64,000 nt of DNA from Sphingobacterium sp. lm-10 (GCF_023554555.1 NZ_JAMJWC010000001.1:310001-374000), one strand, 5' to 3'; numbered from the stretch's first letter, positions 45,790 through 54,821 are shown. Notes: generated from the letters alone by a model not told the origin. Translations and numbers: made by a program.

Positions 45790-47436
45790 ATGTTTAGTAA
45801 TCTCAAGCTACTTAGCAATAAAAAACATGATTCTAATGTCGTTTTGGAATCAGTATTGGAGTTTTTTAAAGTGAAATTTACAGATAAGGGTATTGACAAA
45901 TCTTTAACTCAACATGTTGAATTTCCATCGCTTCTTACCGTAAAAGACGTATTGTCGCAGTATGGTATCCAAAGTGAAGCCATTAGAAAAGGACGTTTTA
46001 ATTACGCTGATTTTGAGACACCTTTTGTTTGTTCGATCCAGCAAGACAATTGGCCTAGCGCCATGTTTACCGTAGTTAGCGATGCTGACGAAAAAAGTAT
46101 CACGTACCTTGACCCGATAAAAGGCAGAAACCTGAAAGTTGATGTGCAGCAGTTTGAAAATATTGATAAGGAAGTCATTTTACTTTTAGATGGAGAGCAT
46201 GTGAAAGATGAGGTAAACTATATCGTAAACAAGCAGGGTGAATGGAGAGATAATTTACTCAATAAACTACCTTATCTTCTTTTCGTAGTACCGATCTTGT
46301 TAGCAAGTATCCAATTATGGTTCAGTGCGGAATCAGCAATATTACTTTGGACTTCTTTTTTATTTATTCTTGGTTCATCTGTTGGGCTTATAGCATCAAT
46401 TCTTCTCATATGGTACGAGATTGATTCTCACAATCCATTTCTAAAAGAAGTCTGTGGTGGTAATGGTCGTAATGTGAATTGTCATGCTGTATTAAACTCT
46501 AATTCATCCAATTTTTTAGGTATCAGCTGGTCGGTGTGGGGCTTTGCATATTTTGCCTCCTTCTATCTTACACAGTTTTTATATCCTGGTTTTCACTCCC
46601 AAATCAATTTGTGGTCGACAATCTCTTTGGTAGCATCACCATATATTCTGTATTCTATCTACTTTCAAGGGCGTATTATTAAGCAATGGTGTCCGCTATG
46701 TCTTACTGTACAGGTTGTTTTGTTAATCAATGCCATTGCTTCTCTTGCTTATCTTTCTAGTGATATCACGCCTCAATGGAATTGGTATTTGACTAGTTTG
46801 ACAGCAATGCTAAGTATTTCGTTTCTTATTGCAGGTTACTTTATGATACCTCTCCTAAAAAAAGCAAAGGATAGTAAGGACTATGAGCGCAAGTGGAAAA
46901 AAATGCGATACAACTCAGATATTTTCTATGGGCTACTACAGAAAAGTGACTCTATCATGACCCCTGCAGAAGGTTTAGGGATCGTTGTCGGAAACCCTGA
47001 TGCTAAGCTTGAAATATTAAAAGTGTGCAATCCTTATTGTGGTCCTTGTGCCAAAGCACATCCAGAACTTGAGGAGATTATTCAGCATAATCCTAACGTC
47101 AAGGTGAGAATTATATTTACCGCAAGTGGCGAAGACTCTGATAGGAAAACGGCGCCAGTTTCGCATTTATTGGCGATCGAAGAGATGCTCGGTGCGAGTG
47201 TCGTTCAGAAAGCATTAGATGATTGGTACTTAGCAGAGGAGAAAAACTATGAGATTTTTGCCAGCAAGTACCCTATGAATGAAGAATTACGACAACAAGG
47301 AGAGAAAATAAAAAGAATGTATCAGTGGTGCAACGAGATGAAAATTCGTGCTACTCCCACTATCTATATTAATGGGAAGGAACTGCCAGAAAGCTACCAG
47401 ATAGCAGAACTAAAGCATATTTTATTAGACTTATAA
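45790..47436 (+). CDS. C39-like/VKOR/thioredoxin fusion membrane protein
   Basis: Three parts: residues 1-135 resemble a C39 bacteriocin-peptidase fold (LTVKDVLSQYGIQSEAIR; YLDP retained) but lack the catalytic Cys and His, so it is probably a binding domain; residues 155-355 are a vitamin K epoxide reductase membrane domain with Cys222/Cys231 and the active CPLC (301-304); residues 385-548 are a thioredoxin-fold domain with CGPC (417-420) and cis-Pro region RATPTIYINGK. The protein should make disulfide bonds outside the cytoplasm, passing electrons from the thioredoxin part to quinone. It precedes the cysteine-rich GG peptide gene by about 130 bp, so that peptide is the probable substrate. 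Confidence 0.85.
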   Translation: MFSNLKLLSNKKHDSNVVLESVLEFFKVKFTDKGIDKSLTQHVEFPSLLTVKDVLSQYGIQSEAIRKGRFNYADFETPFVCSIQQDNWPSAMFTVVSDADEKSITYLDPIKGRNLKVDVQQFENIDKEVILLLDGEHVKDEVNYIVNKQGEWRDNLLNKLPYLLFVVPILLASIQLWFSAESAILLWTSFLFILGSSVGLIASILLIWYEIDSHNPFLKEVCGGNGRNVNCHAVLNSNSSNFLGISWSVWGFAYFASFYLTQFLYPGFHSQINLWSTISLVASPYILYSIYFQGRIIKQWCPLCLTVQVVLLINAIASLAYLSSDITPQWNWYLTSLTAMLSISFLIAGYFMIPLLKKAKDSKDYERKWKKMRYNSDIFYGLLQKSDSIMTPAEGLGIVVGNPDAKLEILKVCNPYCGPCAKAHPELEEIIQHNPNVKVRIIFTASGEDSDRKTAPVSHLLAIEEMLGASVVQKALDDWYLAEEKNYEIFASKYPMNEELRQQGEKIKRMYQWCNEMKIRATPTIYINGKELPESYQIAELKHILLDL

Positions 47437-47441
47437 AATAT

Positions 47442-47495
47442 GCCCGAGCCAGTTCGAAATGTACTCGGGCAAAGAGAGCTCACAACCCTCTCTTT
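47442..47495 (+). terminator. Two consecutive hairpins between the VKOR and peptide genes
   Basis: GCCCGAG/CTCGGGC (47442-47448, 47464-47470) and AAAGAGAG/CTCTCTTT (47471-47478, 47488-47495) abut each other five bases after the VKOR stop. The second ends in TTTATT, so partial termination or mRNA stabilisation before the peptide gene is likely. Confidence 0.5.
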
Positions 47496-47564
47496 ATTGC
47501 GTATCAAATAAGTAATCCGGTGTGAGCGGATGCAAATTTAATCATATTAAATTTCAAAAAAAAA

Positions 47565-47822
47565 ATGAAAAAAATTTCATTCAAGAGTTTAGGTGTCACG
47601 GAAGTAGAACAACTTTCTAGAGATCAATTAAAAACGGTATTGGGCGGATCTAACGGTAGTGGTAGTGGTGGTCAATGCTATGGCTGTAGAACAGATTCGG
47701 GTAATTATTCTTGTTGGTATTCTACTGGCAATCCCGAGGAGCTATGTCAACGAGTTTACCCCGGACAGTCCGGCATTATTTTCACACTTATTGATTGCAA
47801 TGGTTGCACTACGCACGGGTAA
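47565..47822 (+). CDS. Double-glycine precursor peptide, six-cysteine core
   Basis: An 85-residue precursor. The leader (1-28) has the Bacteroidota GG pattern LSRDQLKTVLGG; cleavage after Gly28 would release 57 residues beginning SNGSGSGG. The core contains Cys38, 41, 50, 61, 78 and 81, paired as CxxC at both ends, plus Ser and Thr suited to glycosylation. No Lys is present in the core and it is Gly-rich. The C39 transporter at 49354 should cut and export it, the VKOR-thioredoxin protein oxidise it, and one or both glycosyltransferases modify it. A terminator follows directly. It resembles a RiPP or bacteriocin precursor; I recognise no known core sequence. Confidence 0.85.
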   Translation: MKKISFKSLGVTEVEQLSRDQLKTVLGGSNGSGSGGQCYGCRTDSGNYSCWYSTGNPEELCQRVYPGQSGIIFTLIDCNGCTTHG

Positions 47823-47832
47823 TTTTTTTAAT

Positions 47833-47870
47833 CAGTCAGTGAGGTTATTCCTCGCTGACTGTCTTTGTTT
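47833..47870 (+). terminator. Rho-independent terminator after the peptide gene
   Basis: Twelve-bp arms (47833-47844 and 47850-47861) with one G-T pair and a five-base loop, followed by TCTTTGTTTT. It should give a short, abundant peptide transcript separate from the transferase gene. Confidence 0.75.
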
Positions 47871-47925
47871 TAACAATAATGCATTTCACGCTGATGATTA
47901 GAGATTTTAATCATTTTTCAATCAT

Positions 47926-49281
47926 ATGAGTAGTACTTCTATTCCAACTTATATCATTAACCTAGAAAAGCGCGCTGAAAGGAGACAATTTGCAGAAAAC
48001 CAGTTTTGCAAACATCCAGAATTCAATGTGAATTTTTTCAAAGCAATCCAAGATAGCAATCCTGCTTTTGGCTTATATAAGTCATTACGTACGATAATCG
48101 AAAGTGCTCGTAAAAAGAGATTTCCTCTAGTGTTGATCTGCGAAGATGACCATAAGTTTAGTAACGAATATCAATTTGATGTTTTAAAGAGTTATTTAGA
48201 ACGTGTAGAAAAATACGAAGCAGATGTGTTCGCGGGCGGAGTAAGTTGGTTTAATTGCGCACTACCTGCGGAAGAAGATTTGTACTGGATAGATAATTTT
48301 ACTGGGGCCCAATTCTTAATCATTTACGAACGTTTTTATCAAAAAATACTAAACTCTCGATTTACTGAAGTAGATATTATAGACCAGTGGATAAGTAAAT
48401 TATCAGACAAAATATTTGTTGCAGTACCTATGTTATCGGTGCAACATGACTTTGGATATTCGGATGTAACACCTAAGAATAATGTCGAAGGCAGAGTAGA
48501 TGTGCTTTTTTCGGATACTAGAAAACGCTGGGAAACACTCAAAGACGTAATAGCACATACGAAAAGGGCAATAACTATTTATAGTCCAGTAGATGTTGAA
48601 CAAGATATGCAATTATCGACTTATGTACTTAATACGGATCACCATACTGATCGATTGGCGAGTATACAACAACAGTTTGACTATAGACAAGAATTTGATA
48701 TCTCTGTAATAAGGATCGAAAATCGAAAAAGTGAAGTATTTGAATTATGGAATGCTCTTCAACATATTGTAGAAATTGCGTCTGAGCAAGAGGAAGATGT
48801 GATCTTAATCTGCCAAGATGACCATGTTTTTTGTGATGCATATAACAAGCTGGCGCTTTTTGAGTCGATATATCAAGGTGCTTTTCTAGGAGCAGATATT
48901 ATCTTAGGTAGTACAGCGGTTACGCAACAGATAATACCGGTCAGTAATCATCTTTCTTGGACTAGTGTTTTTCAAGACTCGTCATTTATTGTAATCTACA
49001 GTAGTTTATTTCAAACTATTCTAGATTCAACTTTTGATGATAATGACTCGGTCGATAAAAAATTATCTTCTCTAACCGCTAATAAGTACATCATCTATCC
49101 ATTCGTTTCAGGCCGAAAGGAATTTGCGTGCTCCGAGACGAAAAACGATGCTTTATCAATTAAACAGAATTCCCCAAATTATGGCTTAAGTGAGCGCAAA
49201 ATTTTAGAAGTGATGAAAATGTTTAATCGTCTAACAATAAAAAATAATAAAGATACGACTGATTTGACTGTGATAAATTGA
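47926..49281 (+). CDS. Tandem-duplicated glycosyltransferase (GT25-like)
   Basis: A 451-residue cytoplasmic protein made of two similar halves. The first has YIINLEKRAERR (9-20) and ICEDDHKF (71-78); the second has YVLNTDHHTDRL (233-244) and ICQDDHVF (295-302). YxINLxxRxxRR with ExD/DDH is the pattern of the GT25 family (LPS and collagen-type galactosyltransferases). The first half keeps the acidic EDD nucleotide-sugar site; in the second the Glu is replaced by Gln (QDD), so one site may be altered. It lies directly behind the peptide gene within the island, so the peptide is a plausible acceptor; a surface glycan is the alternative. Confidence 0.75.
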   Translation: MSSTSIPTYIINLEKRAERRQFAENQFCKHPEFNVNFFKAIQDSNPAFGLYKSLRTIIESARKKRFPLVLICEDDHKFSNEYQFDVLKSYLERVEKYEADVFAGGVSWFNCALPAEEDLYWIDNFTGAQFLIIYERFYQKILNSRFTEVDIIDQWISKLSDKIFVAVPMLSVQHDFGYSDVTPKNNVEGRVDVLFSDTRKRWETLKDVIAHTKRAITIYSPVDVEQDMQLSTYVLNTDHHTDRLASIQQQFDYRQEFDISVIRIENRKSEVFELWNALQHIVEIASEQEEDVILICQDDHVFCDAYNKLALFESIYQGAFLGADIILGSTAVTQQIIPVSNHLSWTSVFQDSSFIVIYSSLFQTILDSTFDDNDSVDKKLSSLTANKYIIYPFVSGRKEFACSETKNDALSIKQNSPNYGLSERKILEVMKMFNRLTIKNNKDTTDLTVIN

Positions 49282-49353
49282 TATCTACTAAGTTTTTATG
49301 TGTTGCCTTGTGTTCTATATTGTTGGAAAATCTACTTATATCTCTCTAAATTT

Positions 49354-51540
49354 ATGCTAAAACGCTTTCCTCATTATAAGCAAAAGGATCAGATGGACTG
49401 TGGCGCTACCTGTTTGCGCATAGTCTTTAAATATTATGGTCAGCTTGTTTCGATTCAAAAAATTCGAAAGTTATGCCAGACCACAAAAGATGGTGTAAAT
49501 CTGTTAGGTATCAGCGAAGCGGCCGAAAAAATTGGGTTTCGTACCCAAGGTGTTCGTTTATCATTACATCAGTTACGAGAATTAGAATTACCATGTATTC
49601 TTCATTGGAATCAAAATCACTTTGTGGTGTTATATAAGATTCGTGAAGGTAAGTATTATGTGTCTGACCCTGCAACGGGTCTGTTGGTTTATGACGAAAA
49701 AGACTTTGCTGATAATTGGTTTTCTACGAAAGAACTACACGCTGGACTTTCTCTTATTTTGAGCCCAGGTCCGACTTTTTATCAGCTGGATGATGAGGAG
49801 TCTGAGCTTAAACTGGGTTGGAGAAAGATCTTTCGCTATTTCTATAAATACAGGAAGCTTTTTCTTCAATTAATACTAGGGATGCTACTGGGCACAGTAC
49901 TTCAACTGATTACTCCTTTTTTAACACAGTCAGTAGTTGACATAGGCATCAATACCAAGAATATCAATTTTATAAATCTTATTCTTATTGCCCAATTAAT
50001 GCTATTCGTTGGACAAACATCAGTAAGTTTTATTCGTTCGTGGATATTATTACATATCACAACGAGGGTAAATATATCTATTTTGACCGATCTACTGATC
50101 AAAATTATGCGGCTACCGATGCATTTCTTTGACTTAAAGACGCATGGAGACATTATGCAACGAATGAATGATCAGCAGCGTGTGGAGTCTTTTATAACAG
50201 GAGATACCTTGACAAGTTTGTTCTCATTGTTGAACATGGTCGTATTCGGAACGCTGTTATTGGTATATAACAAAACTATTTTCTTAGTATTCTTCGTTGC
50301 TACTGCGCTGTACACGATCTGGATACTTGCTTTTATGCGGTATCGTCGAGAATTGGATCACCGTCGCTTTAAAATTGCATCAGAAAACCAGACTTACATG
50401 GTAGAGATGATACAAAGTGTTAAAGACATTAAATTAAATAACGCACAAAAGCAAAAACGGTGGGTATGGGAAGGTTTGCAAGCGAAATTGTTTAAATTTA
50501 AGGTAGAGAGTTTGTCTTTGTCGCAATATCAGTCCTTAGGTTCTATGGCGATCAATCAAGTCAAAAATATTTTTATCACATATATTGCCGCGAAAGCAGT
50601 AATTGATGGGGATCTGACATTGGGTGGGATGATGGCGATCCAATATATTGTTGGCATGGTATCTAGTCCTGTCGAATCATTACTTGGCTTTATGCAGTCT
50701 TATCAAGATGCCAAAATAAGTTTGGAAAGACTTAATGAGATTTATCAGACAGCAGAAGAAGAGAATATTCAAAAGGACTACGTAAAAAAACTTTCGGAAG
50801 ATAAGACCATCGAGATTCGTAATGTAACATTTCGTTATTATGGTGCTGGAAACGAACCTATTTTTAATGCAATCAATCTCACATTTCCCGCGGGTAAGAC
50901 AACTGCGATAGTAGGGGCTAGTGGTAGCGGTAAAACGACTATATTGAAACTATTGTTACGCTTTTATGAATACGAATCAGGTGAAATCTTAGTTGGCGGA
51001 AAGAAACTGGAACAAATCGACTATCAGTTGTGGAGGGATAGTTGCGGAAGTGTTTTGCAAGAGAATCATGTTTTTGCTGACACTATTGAAGGAAACATCA
51101 CTGTAAACGATGAATTGGTTAATGAAGTTAAAATTGAGCGTGCGATCGAGATTGCCAACTTAACTGAATTTATTGCGGATCAGCCTTTTGGATTATCTAC
51201 AAAGATCGGTACGGCAGGAAAAGGAATTAGTCAAGGACAAAAGCAAAGACTCATGATAGCACGCGCGATATATAAAGATCCAAGTTTTATTTTTTTAGAC
51301 GAAGCTACCAATGCTTTAGATGCCAACAACGAAAAAATGATTGTCGAGAAGTTAGATAAGTTTTTTCGTAACCGTACTGTGATAGTAGTGGCACATCGTC
51401 TCAGTACCGTGCGAAACGCAGATAAGATTATTGTGTTGGACAGAGGTATGATCGTGGAAGAAGGGACGCATATAGAGCTAGCCGCTCAAAAAGGATATTA
51501 TTACGATTTGGTTAAAAATCAATTGGAATTGGGGAGTTAG
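49354..51540 (+). CDS. C39-peptidase ABC exporter (bacteriocin type)
   Basis: From the ATG at 49354 (MLKRFPHYKQ) the protein is 728 residues. The N-terminal C39 peptidase has QMDCGATC (catalytic Cys16), His in NHFVVL and Asp in YVSDPATG, all intact. A six-helix ABC transporter domain follows (about 150-440), then the ATPase with Walker A GASGSGKTT, signature ISQGQKQR and Walker B FIFLDEATNALD. Such proteins cut double-glycine leaders while exporting the peptide. The frame opens upstream with a GTG at 49300, less likely. It is followed 5 bp later by the HlyD adaptor gene. Its expected cargo is the 85-residue peptide. Confidence 0.93.
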   Translation: MLKRFPHYKQKDQMDCGATCLRIVFKYYGQLVSIQKIRKLCQTTKDGVNLLGISEAAEKIGFRTQGVRLSLHQLRELELPCILHWNQNHFVVLYKIREGKYYVSDPATGLLVYDEKDFADNWFSTKELHAGLSLILSPGPTFYQLDDEESELKLGWRKIFRYFYKYRKLFLQLILGMLLGTVLQLITPFLTQSVVDIGINTKNINFINLILIAQLMLFVGQTSVSFIRSWILLHITTRVNISILTDLLIKIMRLPMHFFDLKTHGDIMQRMNDQQRVESFITGDTLTSLFSLLNMVVFGTLLLVYNKTIFLVFFVATALYTIWILAFMRYRRELDHRRFKIASENQTYMVEMIQSVKDIKLNNAQKQKRWVWEGLQAKLFKFKVESLSLSQYQSLGSMAINQVKNIFITYIAAKAVIDGDLTLGGMMAIQYIVGMVSSPVESLLGFMQSYQDAKISLERLNEIYQTAEEENIQKDYVKKLSEDKTIEIRNVTFRYYGAGNEPIFNAINLTFPAGKTTAIVGASGSGKTTILKLLLRFYEYESGEILVGGKKLEQIDYQLWRDSCGSVLQENHVFADTIEGNITVNDELVNEVKIERAIEIANLTEFIADQPFGLSTKIGTAGKGISQGQKQRLMIARAIYKDPSFIFLDEATNALDANNEKMIVEKLDKFFRNRTVIVVAHRLSTVRNADKIIVLDRGMIVEEGTHIELAAQKGYYYDLVKNQLELGS

Positions 51541-51545
51541 TATTT

Positions 51546-52823
51546 ATGAAACCACAACACATCTTAGAAGAAGATTTGCATTCAGAAGATCTTCAAGATA
51601 TAATCTCTAAAACTCCATCGTGGTTGCTATCACGTGGTATTTCCTTTATTTTTATTACCATAGTAATGCTCGTTGGTGCGACTGCTTTCATACGTTATCC
51701 TGAGATTGTGACAGTCGATATGAAATTTACAACAACCGTTTCGCCAAAAAAAATTATAAATCCTATCGATGGTAATTTGTTAAATATTTTGGTGGACGAC
51801 GGTGCAGTAGTTCAGCAAGGCCAGGAAATAGCTTTCATTGAAAGTACTGCTGACCATTTACAAGTATTGTCTTTACTGAAGGCTTTGCATACAATGAGAG
51901 AGAACGATCCTGGATCTATTGATCTAGAAAAAATTATCCCTCCAAGTGACTTGCAGCTTGGTGAGCTACAGGGAAGCTACCAATCTTTTTATATTGCTTA
52001 TTTAAATTATCTAGCGGCTGCGGATAAGGGGATTTTTTCGACACGAAAAAGATCTATACAAGAGGAAGTTCAAATCATTAGACAACAGGATGAGCGATCT
52101 AAGCAGGTTTTAGAACTGCAACAGAAAGAATTGGATATAGCAGCTGAAGAGTACGAACGATACAAAAAACTGGCAGAGAAAAAGATTGTGAGCCCGCAAG
52201 AGCTCCAACAAAAGGAAACATTGCTGTTGTCTAAGCGTCAGAGTATTCCGCAAATGGAGAATAATCTTCTCATGATTCAAAATAATCTATTAAGTAAAGA
52301 TAGAGAGTTGGCAGAGATCAACAATCACGTATTTGAAGCTCTGCAGAAATTTACTCAAGCTTTCAACAGTTTTATTAGTGAGGCAGCTACTTGGAAACGT
52401 AAACATGTCCTTTCTGCACCTATTGCTGGAATAGTGGTATACGGAGGTTTTCTGCAAGAAAACCTATATGTTAAAGCGGGTGAAGAATTGTTTTACATCA
52501 ATCCAAATCTTGATGAGTATTATGGTGAAGTCTACATTCCGCAGATAAACTCGTCAAAGATTAAAATTGGTCAACAGGTCCTAATGAAAGTACGGAGTTA
52601 TCCTTATCAAGAATATGGTTATCTACATGGGAATGTTTCGTTCATTAGTGATATCCCGATTCGAGATAGCGTCTTTTTTTCCAAGATAGCAATCAAACGT
52701 ACTGAACAAGATTCAATTATTTTACTAAAACCGGGTATTATGGCAGATGCTGATATTATCACAGAAGATATGTCTATTATGAGAAGAATATGGATAAACT
52801 TGTCAAAATCTCTAAAGTATTAA
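51546..52823 (+). CDS. HlyD-family membrane fusion protein
   Basis: A 425-residue periplasmic adaptor with one N-terminal membrane helix (about 28-50), the split lipoyl domain (first half IINPIDGNLLNILVDDGAVVQQGQEIAFIES, second half APIAGIVVYGGFLQENLYVKAGEELF), a long coiled coil between them (about 170-270), and a C-terminal beta domain ending PGIMADADI. It links the C39 exporter to the TolC duct. It follows the exporter gene by 5 bp, so the two are one unit. Confidence 0.9.
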   Translation: MKPQHILEEDLHSEDLQDIISKTPSWLLSRGISFIFITIVMLVGATAFIRYPEIVTVDMKFTTTVSPKKIINPIDGNLLNILVDDGAVVQQGQEIAFIESTADHLQVLSLLKALHTMRENDPGSIDLEKIIPPSDLQLGELQGSYQSFYIAYLNYLAAADKGIFSTRKRSIQEEVQIIRQQDERSKQVLELQQKELDIAAEEYERYKKLAEKKIVSPQELQQKETLLLSKRQSIPQMENNLLMIQNNLLSKDRELAEINNHVFEALQKFTQAFNSFISEAATWKRKHVLSAPIAGIVVYGGFLQENLYVKAGEELFYINPNLDEYYGEVYIPQINSSKIKIGQQVLMKVRSYPYQEYGYLHGNVSFISDIPIRDSVFFSKIAIKRTEQDSIILLKPGIMADADIITEDMSIMRRIWINLSKSLKY

Positions 52824-52891
52824 ACTTTTGTCAAGAAGTAAATAACCTTTGCCAAAATGTAATGATTCAATTTAATTAATATACAGTACTT

Positions 52892-53620
52892 ATGAATGAC
52901 AATATAATTGTTCAAACACTTTGGATCAGTAACGAATTAGGCGAACACCAGAAATTTTGTCTTCAATCATTTCTCGACAATGGCCATGATGTACATCTTT
53001 ACTCATATGGTGAAGTTACCAATTTGCCGATAGGTGTCAAATTGATGGATGCTGATGTTATTTTGGCAGAGGATTTAGTGTTCAAAGATTTATTTAATTC
53101 TTACGCTACATTTTCTGATTGGTTTCGTATAAAATTACTTTATGAAGTTGGTGGATGGTGGGTGGATAGCGATATGCTCTGTATTAAGCATTTTCATGTT
53201 GATTGGCCTTATGTCTTTGCTACAGAGATAGAAAAAAATGGGAATGATGAAATTACGCACATCTGTAATTGCGTAATAAAAATGCCGAAAGGCAATGATA
53301 TGGCGAAGTCAATTCTTTCTCGTATCGACGATTGTTTACGGTCTAAAAATCCTGTTGATATAAAATGGACTGAAATTGGAGCGAAATATATGCAAAACGA
53401 AATCATAGATAGGGACTTAGTTACATATATCGTATCTCCTGAGGTATTTTGTCCATTTGATTACTCAAGCTTTGAAAGCATTTTTACAGAAGAAAAAATA
53501 AGTTTAGATAAAGAGACATTCGGAATTCATCTTTGGAACAAAATGTGGGAATGGAGTAAAAGAGAGCCAATGGATGTAATGACAGGAAATTCTATATTTT
53601 CTCGATTTGTTGAAAAATAG
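52892..53620 (+). CDS. GT32-type glycosyltransferase (DXD)
   Basis: A 242-residue soluble protein with the hallmark segment SDWFRIKLLYEVGGWWVDSDMLC, in which DSD at 92-94 is the DXD metal/nucleotide-sugar site and the preceding YExGGWWxDxD is the Gb3_synth/OCH1-like (GT32) signature. Capsule and LPS enzymes of this family add single hexoses. It is the last gene of the island, 68 bp behind the HlyD gene and likely in the same transcript. As part of a peptide export locus it may modify the peptide or a sugar already added by the GT25-like enzyme. Confidence 0.8.
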   Translation: MNDNIIVQTLWISNELGEHQKFCLQSFLDNGHDVHLYSYGEVTNLPIGVKLMDADVILAEDLVFKDLFNSYATFSDWFRIKLLYEVGGWWVDSDMLCIKHFHVDWPYVFATEIEKNGNDEITHICNCVIKMPKGNDMAKSILSRIDDCLRSKNPVDIKWTEIGAKYMQNEIIDRDLVTYIVSPEVFCPFDYSSFESIFTEEKISLDKETFGIHLWNKMWEWSKREPMDVMTGNSIFSRFVEK

Positions 53621-53912
53621 AATGAGTCGTTTTCGATTATAACTGTTTACAAAAACAGTAGGGTTAACACTTAATACATTGTTTGACAATTTAAAATAAA
53701 CAAAAGATCTAACAAGACCAAAATTAATTTGATGTAGTGTCATTGATATAGCCTAGGTACAAGTAATTACCTTAGAAAGAATAGCTAAATAATGGATGAG
53801 TTACAAATAGGTTCCAACCTGATATTTTCAAAATTCATTAATTATCAATAAATTACCTCTGTAAGTCAGAAACGCAGATTTTTTGCCATATCAGTAAGAG
53901 CTGCTAAAAAGC

Positions 53913-54023
53913 CTCATAATCTTTTGGTCCGTGGTTCGAGCCCAGGTGGGCGCACCAAGTAAAAAAGTCGTTTTTCTGCACGAAAAACGGCTTTTTTGTT
54001 TCTCCCGGTACTTTAGGAGCTTG
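53913..54023 (+). repeat. Direct repeat copy 2 (attR-like): truncated tRNA plus downstream DNA
   Basis: CTCATAATCTTTTGGTCC to GTACTTTAGGAGCTTG matches 43600-43711 nearly base for base over about 110 bp. Only the anticodon-to-3'-end half of the tRNA is present; the sequence in front (GCTGCTAAAAAGC) is unrelated to the 5' half. It is therefore a tRNA fragment created by integration, not a working tRNA. Confidence 0.8.
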
Positions 54024-54420
54024 GGATCATGGATCAATTCTAATTCGCAATAATTTGAAATTTACGAGAGTAAGGTGTATCACGAAACAAAGGCTATAAT
54101 GCCATTTGCATGGTGTGAAATAGCATTTGCTACGCTTATTTCGACCAAATGATAATTTACAACAATCAAAAGGTATAACGGTGCCAAATTCTTTAAGCGC
54201 TTAACTGAATATACCAAATTGCAAACTGATCGATCAATCAGTCTCCAAGGCCTGGAGTCATTTTTCCGATGCGAGATCGATAATTGGTTTCATTAAAAGT
54301 AGGAGGGGTCATAATGGATTTATAACATATTGTTAGCCTATATAAAATCTTCTCAGAAGCACCAATATCTCTCGAAGATATTTTGGTTGCCGATGATGAC
54401 TAGGCATACTCCTGTTTGTA

Positions 54421-54471
54421 ATAATTTATATAAGAAGGTTTCTTTAAAACAAACCTTCTTATATAAATTAT
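54421..54471. repeat. Perfect 21-bp inverted repeat
   Basis: Arms 54421-54441 and 54451-54471 are exact inverted copies around a nine-base loop. The stem is AT-rich with a GAAGG core. No T-run follows on either strand, so it is not a standard terminator; it may be a relic of a small mobile element or an mRNA structure. Confidence 0.65.
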
Positions 54472-54821
54472 ATGCCTTTTCATTTAAGCTATCTACTTCC
54501 AATTCCGACTCGTAATAGCGATTAAGCACACTCCCGAATTTCTTAAAAGTTTTAAACTTCCCGATATTGCTATACCCGTAGTAGTATTTCAAATACGGTG
54601 AGGTGGTTTAGCTTTTATTGAGGATGCTAATAAATCCAGAAGAACCTTTTGGCTGAGGTTTTTATTGTAATGAGTATATTTAAGTCGCAATTACCTCTGA
54701 ACTTTCCTGCATATTATCTTCCTAAATGGACAAATAGATTCATCTTTTTAATCTAAATAACTTTTAAGGCCTCAACTTTTAAATACTAATTAGTTAATTT
54801 AGAATAATTATAAATAATACA

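Noticed and set aside
53913-53960. Second tRNA gene
   Set aside because: Only the 3' half is present and no 5' acceptor or D arm precedes it; it is an integration scar.
54353-54592. 79-codon minus-strand open frame over the perfect hairpin
   Set aside because: Its central part is simply the translated palindrome, there is no family resemblance and no promoter; a chance frame is more likely.
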